Positions 1-8,173 of a stretch of 58,961 nt of DNA are shown here, in pieces; positions within the stretch are counted from its first letter, which is position 1; every line of letters begins with the position of its first letter. A model generated the notes under the pieces. The model worked only from the letters and a program-made list of their open reading frames with translations, ran no database searches and had not been told where the DNA came from. Source of the stretch: Candidatus Gastranaerophilales bacterium (GTDB taxonomy: Bacteria; Cyanobacteriota; Vampirovibrionia; Gastranaerophilales; Gastranaerophilaceae); the NCBI GenBank assembly GCA_944326675.1, contig CALVET010000065.1:1-58961 (forward strand), written 5' to 3'. The position numbers were made by a program, and so were the translations under genes.

Positions 1-1
1 T

Positions 2-376
2 GGAGGCAGAATTACATCCCCATTTGGCTGGAGAATGCACCCGATTTTCAAAAGAAAAATATTTCACTCCGGTGTTGATATTGGAGTACCTTATGGTACA
101 CCGATTCATGCTGCAAACTCAGGAAGGGTTATTTTTGTCGGCTGGTATAGCGGATATGGCAGGGTTGTTATTATTAACCATGGTAATATTAATGGAATTC
201 CTACAACAACCTTGTATGCCCACATGTCTTCAGCATGTGTTAAACAAGGAGCAAATGTAGCAAAAGGTTCTGTTATCGGAAAAGTTGGTACAACAGGTTA
301 TTCAACAGGGCCGCATTTACACTTTGAAGTGCGTCAAAAAGGTAATCCTGTAAATCCATTAAATTTCGTAAGATAG
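2..376 (+). CDS. M23-family peptidoglycan endopeptidase, C-terminal part
   Basis: This is the 3' end of a gene that begins before the window; the open frame runs from base 2. The visible part is the LytM/peptidase_M23 domain. It opens with ITSPFGWRMHP, the usual start of the domain, followed by HSGVDIG, which carries the first two zinc ligands (H-x-x-x-D), and ends with PHLHFEV, which carries the H-x-H zinc/catalytic motif. The family cleaves peptide cross-bridges in peptidoglycan, and some members act as inactive activators of amidases. All expected metal ligands in the visible half are intact, so an active enzyme is likely. It probably acts in the periplasm, but the signal peptide or any LysM or coiled-coil region lies outside the window. 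The next gene starts 57 bases downstream and also encodes an envelope protein. Confidence 0.9.
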   Translation, partial: GGRITSPFGWRMHPIFKRKIFHSGVDIGVPYGTPIHAANSGRVIFVGWYSGYGRVVIINHGNINGIPTTTLYAHMSSACVKQGANVAKGSVIGKVGTTGYSTGPHLHFEVRQKGNPVNPLNFVR

Positions 377-433
377 TTTGTATATGAATTACTTTTGGTG
401 TAAATTAAATATAAAAGGTTTTGAGGGTTAAAT

Positions 434-2488
434 TTGCATAATTATACCAAAAAGTTTGCAACATATCTTTTTTTGATTTCATCATTTATTGCGGTGCAAT
501 TGTCATGTGCTTCTTATGCGCAGTATGATGTCATAAAAGCAAGAACAGTAGAAAATGAAAATGATGTAAATAACGAAGTACAAGCCGATGTAAAAACCTT
601 TAATGACCCAGATTTACCTAACTTCTCTCAAGATGACAGCGTAAGTTCGCTTCTTGAAAAAAAGGTTAATTCTTTTATTGATAAAAAAAGAAATAAAAAA
701 ACCAAAGATAAGACTAATAATGATATAGCATCTGAAGAAATAAATGAAGTAAATTCTGCTATAAACAGCCAAACTGATTTAGCTCCAAGGCAAAATGCGC
801 AGTCTGTTTCAGCTAACCAAGATGAACCTGTTGAAGAAAAAAATAAATTTCAAATTAATGCAGATAAAATAACCTATGATGATGAGGAAGGTAATGTATA
901 TGCTAAAGGGCATGTTGAAATCATTTCAAAAGCACAAGGAGTTACCCTAAAAGCTGATGAAGCGGTTTTAGATAAGCCTTCACAAACAATTAAACTTACG
1001 GATAACGTAAAAATTTTAAAAGATGGTACCGAAATGAGCGGCGAATATATGCTTGTTGATTTGAACGAGCAAAATATTTTAATGGATAACCCGACCATGA
1101 AGGCGTATTCTTTTATTATAAATGCTCAGGAAGGTTATTTAATAGCTAACGACATACAAATGCTAAACGGTACAATTAAAAGTTCCGAACAAAAAGATAT
1201 TGTATTACAGACAGCCGGTTTTATGAGATTTGGTAATATCGGATGGGATGCTATACAAAGTAAAGATATTATAAGAGAAAGCTCCGATTTATCCAGAAAA
1301 GAAGTTTATAAAATAGATGCAAAAGAAATCATTGTTACAAGCTACAAGGATCATAACTCAATAGTTTTGAAAAATTCCGATATATCTTATGGAAAGCACA
1401 AAATAATTAAGAATTCCGATATTGAAATTCTTTCCGATAAGAAAAATCAAGTAATTGATACAAACTCTCCTGAGGGTGGTACTATGCGTGCTTTTGGTAC
1501 TTATATCGGTTATGGATTTATTCATAAATTACCAAAGGGGCAAATTTTAAAATTAATGCCTGCTTTGGTTTATGGGGATAGTAATATCGGTGTTGGTTTA
1601 GTTGCAAGACATAGATCTAAAAATAGTATGTTTGAAGCAGGTTATGCAACTGCAACGACAAATTTGGTAGCAAGAGGTAAATATCGTTTCAGTGATGCTC
1701 TTACTTTAAATTACGGCAGAAATGCATATATTCCAGAAGGGTTCATGGGTGCAAGGCGTTCAGGTTATGCTGCTCAATTACAATATGAAAAGTCATATTT
1801 AGTTCAAGATTTAAATTTAAATTTTAACCACGGGTTTTATGCAGGTATATTCAGTGATTATCAAGAGCATGACCAAGAAGAAGCCTATGCAACGACAAGA
1901 TTTAGATATATGGCAGAGATGAATAAGAGTATATTTGAATATAAAAACAAAGAACAAGATATGGGTCTTAGATTTTCTTTGTTATCTCAAGCGCAAGCTA
2001 CCATATATGGCTCAGGTGAAACAGTTGGTGTTGCTCGTTTTGGACCTATGGTTACAACAAAAGTTAAGGGTTGGGAATCAAGCTTGGGTTATTTAATAGC
2101 CGGTGTCCACGGTGACAGCCCGTTTATTTTTGATAAATATCGTTATGGTAAACATTCTATAATGTTGAATGAAAAGTATAATTTTAACAATAAATTTGCT
2201 ATAGGGTACAGGGCGACAATTACCCCATTGAAAGATAACTATGAAAATGATTTTCTGACCGAATCTCGTTTTTATGTAATTTTTGGTCCTCAAGATTTAA
2301 AAATGATTTTATCTTACGATTTTGTCAGAGATATTGCACATTTTGACTTTATGTTTTTATTGGGTACAGAATCATCAAAAATTAATTTTGATAAGTTGAC
2401 CACTAAAAACATTGACTCAAGGGAACAAAAACGCGATTTTTACAGAAATGCAAAGAGAGTAAAAATAGAAGAGCCTGAAAATATTTAG
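434..2488 (+). CDS. OstA/LptA-domain outer-membrane protein, LptD-like
   Basis: A 684-residue exported protein. Residues 1-29 look like a signal peptide ending ASYA. A polar linker rich in N, D, K and E follows (about 30-135). Then comes an OstA/LptA-like beta-jellyroll of about 110 residues, with phrases such as INADKITYDDEEGNVYAKGH and VEIISKAQGVTLKADEAVLD that are typical of LptA, LptC and the LptD N-terminus. The last 300 residues alternate polar and aromatic residues as in a beta-barrel. The family moves LPS to the cell surface. The start is TTG at 434, chosen because it gives a complete signal peptide and has a GAGGG Shine-Dalgarno nearby; no ATG in this frame does so. The gene converges with kdsB, overlapping it by four bases. 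A specific assignment as LptD is plausible, not proven; it could be a lineage-specific OstA paralogue. Confidence 0.7.
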   Translation: MHNYTKKFATYLFLISSFIAVQLSCASYAQYDVIKARTVENENDVNNEVQADVKTFNDPDLPNFSQDDSVSSLLEKKVNSFIDKKRNKKTKDKTNNDIASEEINEVNSAINSQTDLAPRQNAQSVSANQDEPVEEKNKFQINADKITYDDEEGNVYAKGHVEIISKAQGVTLKADEAVLDKPSQTIKLTDNVKILKDGTEMSGEYMLVDLNEQNILMDNPTMKAYSFIINAQEGYLIANDIQMLNGTIKSSEQKDIVLQTAGFMRFGNIGWDAIQSKDIIRESSDLSRKEVYKIDAKEIIVTSYKDHNSIVLKNSDISYGKHKIIKNSDIEILSDKKNQVIDTNSPEGGTMRAFGTYIGYGFIHKLPKGQILKLMPALVYGDSNIGVGLVARHRSKNSMFEAGYATATTNLVARGKYRFSDALTLNYGRNAYIPEGFMGARRSGYAAQLQYEKSYLVQDLNLNFNHGFYAGIFSDYQEHDQEEAYATTRFRYMAEMNKSIFEYKNKEQDMGLRFSLLSQAQATIYGSGETVGVARFGPMVTTKVKGWESSLGYLIAGVHGDSPFIFDKYRYGKHSIMLNEKYNFNNKFAIGYRATITPLKDNYENDFLTESRFYVIFGPQDLKMILSYDFVRDIAHFDFMFLLGTESSKINFDKLTTKNIDSREQKRDFYRNAKRVKIEEPENI

Positions 2489-3213
2489 CCTTCTATTGTT
2501 CTTTTGAATTTTTCGTAATCTTCAATTGTGTCAATTCCTGTCGGGTTTAGGTCTGTTATTGCAACTTTTATTTTCATTCCGTTATATAAGGCTCTTAACT
2601 GTTCAAGACTTTCTTGTTTTTCAAAAGGAGCCTGACTCAGTTGTGTCATTTTTATCAAAGAAGATTTCTTGTAGCCGTAAATACCTATGTGTGCATAATA
2701 TGGGGCGTTATTTTTATTTCTGGCATATGGTATCGGACATCTTGAAAAATATAATGCGTTAAAATCTTTGTCAAATACACATTTTACACAGTTTGGGTTG
2801 TTAATTTGGTTTTCATCTTTAATTTCTCTTACAAGCGTTGAAATGTCAGCTGAATTGTCTTTAGTTAAAGTTTTTATGGCAAGATCAATAACTTCAGGGG
2901 TTATTTGCGGTTCATCACCTTGTAAATTAAGTATATTATCGAATTCTTCATGCCTTAGAGCTACTTCTGCAATTCTATCAGAGCCGCATTTGTGGTCTTT
3001 TTTTGTCATTTCGCAGTTGGCATTGAATTTTTCTGCTGCATCTTTTATTCTTTCGTCGTCTGTTGCAATTATAACCTCATCTGCTAATTTAGATTTTGTT
3101 GCAGCTTCATATACGTATTGAATAATTGGTTTTCCTTTAACTTCCAGTAAAGGTTTTGCAGGAAGTCTTGTTGAAGCGTATCTTGCGGGAATTATAATTG
3201 CTGTTTTTGTCAT
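2485..3213 (-). CDS. kdsB: 3-deoxy-manno-octulosonate cytidylyltransferase (CMP-KDO synthetase)
   Basis: KdsB activates KDO with CTP to give CMP-KDO, the donor for the LPS inner core, in the cytoplasm. The N-terminal nucleotide-binding stretch IIIPARYASTRLPAKPLL and the NLQGDEPQ motif are diagnostic. The length of 242 residues matches the family (about 245-250). A longer reading frame begins further upstream, but the family starts at MTKTAIIIPAR, and the ATG at 3213 lies 13 bases after the stop of the TPR gene transcribed in the same direction, so the two probably form one transcript. The gene implies a KDO-containing lipid A in the outer membrane, which agrees with the facing LptD-like gene. 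Confidence 0.95.
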   Translation of the reverse strand: MTKTAIIIPARYASTRLPAKPLLEVKGKPIIQYVYEAATKSKLADEVIIATDDERIKDAAEKFNANCEMTKKDHKCGSDRIAEVALRHEEFDNILNLQGDEPQITPEVIDLAIKTLTKDNSADISTLVREIKDENQINNPNCVKCVFDKDFNALYFSRCPIPYARNKNNAPYYAHIGIYGYKKSSLIKMTQLSQAPFEKQESLEQLRALYNGMKIKVAITDLNPTGIDTIEDYEKFKRTIEG

Positions 3214-3226
3214 TTTAAGTCGCTTT

Positions 3227-5335
3227 CTAGTAGTATTTTTCACCAAGTGATATAACTTTTTTTTGAATTTCTTGAATTAATTCTTTTTCATCGGGCTCTA
3301 TTGATAAGAATCTTTCCCAAGCAACCAATGCGCTTCTTTCATCTCCGATTTTTTCATAGGCCTTACCTAATTGATAATATGCCATATAGTAGCTAGGGTC
3401 AATATCTATTGCTTTTTGTAAGTCAATAATTGCTGCTCCGTTTCTTTCCATGGCATCGTAAACAAGGGCTCTATAGTAGTATATTTGAGCATTTTTAGGA
3501 TAGTTTTTAATGCCGTTATCCAATATATTAAGCGCTTCAAGATATTTTTTTGCTTCGTATTTTGAATAGGCGTTATTTACAATTTTTGTTACAATTTTTT
3601 GATTTACAAAAGCCAACAAGGTTTTTGCTTTTGTATTTTCATTATCTAAATTTATTGCTTTAATCAGGTTTGTTTTTGCTGTTTCAAGACTGTTAAGTTC
3701 AAGATATGTTAATCCTAAATTATAATATATATCTGAATTTGTGGCATCTTGTTTAAGAGCCTCTTTGTAGTATTTTGCAGCATTTGTAGGTTCGCCCATT
3801 TGTCTGTATGTATTTGCTATTGCGCAATACAATGCTGCATTTTTTGGGTTTTGCGCCATATATTTATCTATTGTTTTTTTGTATTCTTGGTATTTTTTGG
3901 GGTCTTTTTTAATTGCCCTTTCTCTTTCTGCATTAATTGCTTTTTGTTCATTTTCTTTTTGTTTTATTTCTTGCTGTTTTTTAAATTCTTGTTGTTTTTT
4001 AATTTCTTGCTGTTTTTTTTGTTCTTGTTGTTTTTTTAGTGCTTGCTGCTTTTTAAGTTCTTGCTGCTTTTTAAATTCTTGTTGTTTTTTAAGTTCTTGC
4101 TGCTTTTTAAGTTCTTGTTGTTTTTTTGCAATAATTTCGTTTTGGTTGTTTTTGGGTGCTTGTGCTTTTTTTGTTTGATTTGCATTTAATTGCTTATTTT
4201 GTTGTTTTAATTCTTGTTGTTTTTGCGAGAGTAATTTTTGTTTTTCAATATTTTCAACATAATTTTTAAAATTTTCAGCACCTTTAATATCATTCATTTG
4301 CTCTAGAAAGTCTGCAAAAGCAAGTATGTCAGAGTTGCTTGGTGTGTAGTTTTTATTTTCTATTTCATTTATTTTTGTAATTATTTTATCAGGCGTTAGT
4401 TTGTTTTCATATATTTTATAGATACCGTATTTTGCTTGCGCTAAATTTGGATAATCTTTTAAAATTGATATATATTCTTTATTTGCGCTTAATAAGTTTC
4501 CTTTTTTTGCTAAAAGTTCCGCTTTAGTTAATCTTATTTGAGAGTCGGCAGAATTTTCTTCTAAAATTGAATCATACACAGAAATTGCTTCATTTGCGCA
4601 ATTTAGCTTGTAGTAAATATCTCCAAGCTGATATTTTAAAAATATATCATCCGGATTTAGAATAATCGCTTTATTATATGCATTTAGTAAGTCTTGGGTT
4701 TTTCCTGTTTTAATATAAATTGTTCCTAAAATTTCATATAGGTTATTTGCTTCATATTTGTTTTTTGGCGTTATGTTATTTTTAACCATTTTTTCAATGA
4801 GGGCTAAAATATTTGCGTCATCGGTTTTTTCTGTTAAATCTTTTAAATATTCAATTCCTAATATGTTTTTATTTTCTTTTAAGTATATTTTTGCCAGTTT
4901 AAATAATACGCTTTGATTGTCGTTGTCGTTTGATAAAGAGAGTTTATAATAGTTTGCGGTTTTTTTAGAAGGCTGCATGGTTTTATATGAAATATCGCCA
5001 AGCAATTCGTAGCACAAGGATAAATTGTAGCCTTCTTCAATTAATGAATTTAACTCCCATACGGCACAATTATACTTTTGTTGGCTGATTAATCTTTCAA
5101 TGTCTTTTAATCTTGCATCTTGCGAGTAGTCTATTTTGTGTTGATTTATATATTTTTGTAATTTTTGCAGAGTTTTAGTGTATTGCGGAGAGTTCTTATC
5201 TTTTATATATGAAAGTTCGTTTCTTAATAAATCAAGTTCATCTGTTGTTTGATTGTACGCAAATACAGGACAAATAAACATTTGAAGAACAAAAAATGTG
5301 AATATTATTTTTTTAATTTTGTTTGAAAAATACAA
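3227..5335 (-). CDS. Secreted TPR-repeat protein with a Lys/Gln-rich repeat
   Basis: A 702-residue protein with an N-terminal signal peptide (ends VFAYN). TPR-like helical repeats occupy about residues 60-340. A central low-complexity K/Q/E segment (about 370-490) includes nine copies of a hexapeptide KKQQEL-like unit, and further canonical TPRs cover about 490-690, for example AIIDLQKAIDIDPSYYMAYY. TPR domains are protein-protein scaffolds; the K/Q segment is likely a long charged helix spacing the two TPR blocks. The start is TTG at 5335 with GAGG upstream; no ATG would keep the signal peptide. It lies directly upstream of kdsB and diverges from another secreted TPR protein, so a role in envelope assembly is possible. 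No specific function is recognised. Confidence 0.8.
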   Translation of the reverse strand: MYFSNKIKKIIFTFFVLQMFICPVFAYNQTTDELDLLRNELSYIKDKNSPQYTKTLQKLQKYINQHKIDYSQDARLKDIERLISQQKYNCAVWELNSLIEEGYNLSLCYELLGDISYKTMQPSKKTANYYKLSLSNDNDNQSVLFKLAKIYLKENKNILGIEYLKDLTEKTDDANILALIEKMVKNNITPKNKYEANNLYEILGTIYIKTGKTQDLLNAYNKAIILNPDDIFLKYQLGDIYYKLNCANEAISVYDSILEENSADSQIRLTKAELLAKKGNLLSANKEYISILKDYPNLAQAKYGIYKIYENKLTPDKIITKINEIENKNYTPSNSDILAFADFLEQMNDIKGAENFKNYVENIEKQKLLSQKQQELKQQNKQLNANQTKKAQAPKNNQNEIIAKKQQELKKQQELKKQQEFKKQQELKKQQALKKQQEQKKQQEIKKQQEFKKQQEIKQKENEQKAINAERERAIKKDPKKYQEYKKTIDKYMAQNPKNAALYCAIANTYRQMGEPTNAAKYYKEALKQDATNSDIYYNLGLTYLELNSLETAKTNLIKAINLDNENTKAKTLLAFVNQKIVTKIVNNAYSKYEAKKYLEALNILDNGIKNYPKNAQIYYYRALVYDAMERNGAAIIDLQKAIDIDPSYYMAYYQLGKAYEKIGDERSALVAWERFLSIEPDEKELIQEIQKKVISLGEKYY
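3965..4126 (-). repeat. Nine tandem 18-bp units encoding KKQQE(L/F/I)
   Basis: Within the TPR protein gene, nine in-frame copies of an 18-base unit encode the hexapeptides KKQQEL, KKQQEL, KKQQEF, KKQQEL, KKQQAL, KKQQEQ, KKQQEI, KKQQEF and KKQQEI (residues about 404-457). The unit is a multiple of three, so gain or loss of copies keeps the frame. The DNA of the units is nearly identical, varying mainly in the codon for the sixth residue and in synonymous CTG/TTG positions, which suggests expansion by slippage or unequal crossing-over. Confidence 0.9.
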
Positions 5336-5461
5336 AAATTCTACCTCGCAAAGTCATGACCATTTTAATATAAAATAGTAATAAAGAAAATAAACTATAG
5401 GATATTTTTTACATTTAATATAGTTGCATTTTCTCTATATAAGTTTAATAATGATATTATT

Positions 5462-7297
5462 ATGAATAAGAAAATTTTATCTTTAATTTGTGCGCTATAT
5501 TGTACATCAGCTCTTATATCTCCGCTGTATGCTAAAATGAGCGCAAAATCAAATCAATTGTATAATAATGCGGTTTTACAAGAGCAGGATGGTAATTATC
5601 AGCAGGCTTTAAACTACATTAATAAAGCGCTTCAATATTCACCCGATGATGCGGTTTTGAATATTAAGCTTGCCGGTATACAAGAGAGCTTGGGGAATTA
5701 TTCCGAAGCTATTTCTGCATATCAAAAAGCAATCAGCTTAAGGCCGAATGACGGATTTTTATATCTAAGTCTCGGGAATTTATATTTAAATAAGTATGAT
5801 TATCAAAATGCTTTGTTAAATTACGAAAAAGCACAAACGCTTATTCCTGATTATAAATATAACTACATAAATATTGCAAATGCTAAGTATCTTTTAAAAG
5901 ATTCACAAGGCGCAATTAAATCTTATCAAGATTTTTTAACTGCTTATCCGAATGATTTGGAAGGACAATGCGCAATAGCAAACATTTACCTTGAGGAAAA
6001 GGATTATCAAAAATCAATTGAAAACTTTGCACAAGCATTAAGAAATAATCCTAAAGATTTTAGAGACTATTCAAATTACGGTTTGGCGCTTATGAGAAAC
6101 GGTGATTTACCAAAAGCGGAAATTGCCTTCAAGAGCGCAGTCGGTATAAATAAAAATGATTCAATGAGTTTTGCTAATTTGGCAATAGTACAAATGAAGC
6201 AAGATAAAGCAGATGATGCTTTAGTATCTTTTAAAAATGCTCTCAGTTTGGATTCTGATTTAAATGCTATAAGGTATGATTATGCACAGTTGTTGGCATC
6301 TAAAAATAAAATTCCTCAAGCTATTGAACAATATGAGCTATTTATAAAAGAATATCCGACACAAACAGTTGCTTATATAGCTTTATCTGATATATACGCA
6401 AAACAAAATGATTACGAAAAGGCAATTGACCTTTTAAACGGTGGTTTGCAGGTTAAGCCGGATGATAATAATATTAAATTACAACTTGCAAAAATGTATC
6501 AAAATAACGCTGAATTTAATGACGCTCTAAAATATTATAATGAAGTACTTGCATCTGATAAAGCAAACCCTGTTGCGCTATATAACAAAGCGGTTGTTGA
6601 TAGTGAATTAGGTAAGTATCAGGAAGCTTCAGATATTTATAATGAACTGTTAAAAATTGATGAAAATACTTTAGCTCAAAATAAGATATATTCTATCGAT
6701 GTTCAAAACGATATTATCGATAATCAAATCAAAATGGCGCAAGATTTTTATAATAAAGGAGATTATAGAAAAGCAAAAGCGCTTTATGAGAAATTATTAC
6801 AGCAAAGAAAAGAAGATTATCGCATATATATTGGTTTAGCAGATTCTTGTTTAGCTTTAAATATGCACACGTATGCAAAAAACTATTATGAATTAGCTAT
6901 TCAAATTGATAATTCAAACCAAGATGCTTTGGTGCATTATGCGCAAGTACTCTATGAATTAAAAGATTATGATACAGCTTTAATTGTACTAGACAAGGCA
7001 ATAGAAAACGATTCTAAAGACGATAAGCTATATTATAACAAAGCGCTTATTGAATATGAAAAAGGAAAATTTGACTTAGCAGATAGTGATATTAAAAAAG
7101 CTTTATTAATAAGCGCTGATGACGCTGATTATAATTATCTTCAAGGTATGATTTTAGAAGCTTTAAATAATTCTCAGGGGGCTATTTTTGCTTACGAAAA
7201 GTATATTGAGCTATCTGATGATGAAGCAACTAAATCCAAAGTTCAATTAAAAGTAAAAAATTTATATGATTCTATAGTAAATGAAAAAACTGAGTAG
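5462..7297 (+). CDS. Secreted tetratricopeptide-repeat protein
   Basis: A 611-residue protein with a signal peptide (MNKKILSLICALYC..., cleaved near SPLYA) followed by TPR repeats almost to the C-terminus. Repeat phrases such as DGNYQQALNYINKALQYSPD, GNYSEAISAYQKAISLRPND and KDYDTALIVLDKAIENDSKD recur at 34-residue intervals, about 15 in all. This predicts an all-helical superhelical scaffold in the periplasm or on the cell surface. There is no Shine-Dalgarno before the ATG. The gene overlaps the next one by 17 bases, indicating translational coupling. It diverges from the other TPR gene across 126 bases of AT-rich sequence. No enzyme domain is visible and the partner is unknown. Confidence 0.85.
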   Translation: MNKKILSLICALYCTSALISPLYAKMSAKSNQLYNNAVLQEQDGNYQQALNYINKALQYSPDDAVLNIKLAGIQESLGNYSEAISAYQKAISLRPNDGFLYLSLGNLYLNKYDYQNALLNYEKAQTLIPDYKYNYINIANAKYLLKDSQGAIKSYQDFLTAYPNDLEGQCAIANIYLEEKDYQKSIENFAQALRNNPKDFRDYSNYGLALMRNGDLPKAEIAFKSAVGINKNDSMSFANLAIVQMKQDKADDALVSFKNALSLDSDLNAIRYDYAQLLASKNKIPQAIEQYELFIKEYPTQTVAYIALSDIYAKQNDYEKAIDLLNGGLQVKPDDNNIKLQLAKMYQNNAEFNDALKYYNEVLASDKANPVALYNKAVVDSELGKYQEASDIYNELLKIDENTLAQNKIYSIDVQNDIIDNQIKMAQDFYNKGDYRKAKALYEKLLQQRKEDYRIYIGLADSCLALNMHTYAKNYYELAIQIDNSNQDALVHYAQVLYELKDYDTALIVLDKAIENDSKDDKLYYNKALIEYEKGKFDLADSDIKKALLISADDADYNYLQGMILEALNNSQGAIFAYEKYIELSDDEATKSKVQLKVKNLYDSIVNEKTE

Positions 7298-7712
7298 TAT
7301 ATTAATATTAGTAATTTTGCTGTTTTTGTGCCAATATAGCTATGCTTGGCCAAAAAAACAGAAGCCGGCATTGTATATTACTGCAGTTAATCCTTTTGAA
7401 GATAAAAATTATGATACTCAAATTGTTTTACATAGTGTTTTTAAGATAAATTCCAGAATCTATTTTTTAATATATAATCCAAAAGGATTTAAGAGTGATT
7501 ATATTAAATATCAGATTGTAAAGCAGGATGATAAAGCTTTTGTAGGCGGATATACAAGAATTAGAAATAAAACGGTCAGATTAAAAAATAAAAACTATTA
7601 TTGTGATTATTTTGTTTTGTCTGAAACAGGAAAATATTTCCTTCAGGTTTTTGACATAACTGATTTAAATACAGAGCTTGCAGTGGGCGCTTTTAGGGTG
7701 GTTGATGAGTAG
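7281..7712 (+). CDS. Small secreted protein of unknown function
   Basis: A 143-residue protein with a clear signal peptide (hydrophobic stretch ILILVILLFLC, cleaved near YSYAW). The mature part is about 120 residues, rich in aromatic and charged residues and predicted to be mostly beta, for example IYFLIYNPKGFKSDYIKYQI and GKYFLQVFDITDLN. It resembles a small beta-sandwich, but no family is recognised. It begins inside the end of the TPR gene and its own end overlaps the next gene by eight bases, so the three are probably one operon and the protein may work with the TPR protein in the periplasm. Confidence 0.7.
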   Translation: MKKLSSILILVILLFLCQYSYAWPKKQKPALYITAVNPFEDKNYDTQIVLHSVFKINSRIYFLIYNPKGFKSDYIKYQIVKQDDKAFVGGYTRIRNKTVRLKNKNYYCDYFVLSETGKYFLQVFDITDLNTELAVGAFRVVDE

Positions 7713-8163
7713 TTTATTTTTAAAAATTAAGAATTTTATCGAGGATTGTATTTTTGATTTGCATAATAAAATCTTTTCTTCAAGGTACGTTATAAAAGGT
7801 AAGTGTAAAAAATGCGGTAATTGTTGCAGAAATATACTTTTTAGTACTAAAGACGGATATGTAAAATCAGAAGAGTTGTTCAATGAAATGCAAAAGAAAT
7901 ACAAATATTACAGAAATTTTAGAATTTCAGGCGTTGTTCAAAATAAACAAGAATTTCAAAACGGCGCTTTAACTTTCGAATGTAAGTTTATTTCAAAAAA
8001 TAATAAATGTCTTATCTATCCTATTAGACCAATTTATTGCAGAAATTATCCTGATTTAAACCCCGAGTTGATTTATGGCGGTGTTGAAATGTTGGACGAT
8101 TGCGGTTTTTATTTTGACGTTAATAAAAAGTTTTGTGATTATTTAAAAAATATGGAGAATTAA
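7705..8163 (+). CDS. YkgJ/UPF0153-type cysteine-cluster protein
   Basis: A 152-residue cytoplasmic protein with the CxxCGNCC arrangement (GKCKKCGNCCRN, about residues 34-45), then a later CKFISKNNKCLIYPIRP..YCRNYP block, as in the YkgJ family (PF03692), thought to chelate Zn or Fe-S through conserved cysteines. Its biochemical role is not settled. The ATG at 7705 overlaps the stop of the preceding gene (ATGAGTAG), which favours it over the longer in-frame start at 7678 that would overlap more. It is last in a likely operon with a TPR protein and a secreted protein, and converges with an aminotransferase gene with a 10-base gap. Confidence 0.8.
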   Translation: MSSLFLKIKNFIEDCIFDLHNKIFSSRYVIKGKCKKCGNCCRNILFSTKDGYVKSEELFNEMQKKYKYYRNFRISGVVQNKQEFQNGALTFECKFISKNNKCLIYPIRPIYCRNYPDLNPELIYGGVEMLDDCGFYFDVNKKFCDYLKNMEN

Positions 8164-8173
8164 ATCTCCATAT

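Noticed and set aside
24..260. 78-codon frame at the window start
   Set aside because: It overlaps the M23 peptidase in another frame; the peptidase frame shows metal ligands and family motifs.
3965..4126. A CRISPR-like array
   Set aside because: The units are contiguous 18-base coding repeats without spacers, inside a protein gene.
3749..4178. Long Phe/Cys/Ser-rich plus-strand frames opposite the TPR gene
   Set aside because: They are antisense translations of the Lys/Gln repeat (AAA/CAA read as TTT/TTG) and have no Shine-Dalgarno or family match.
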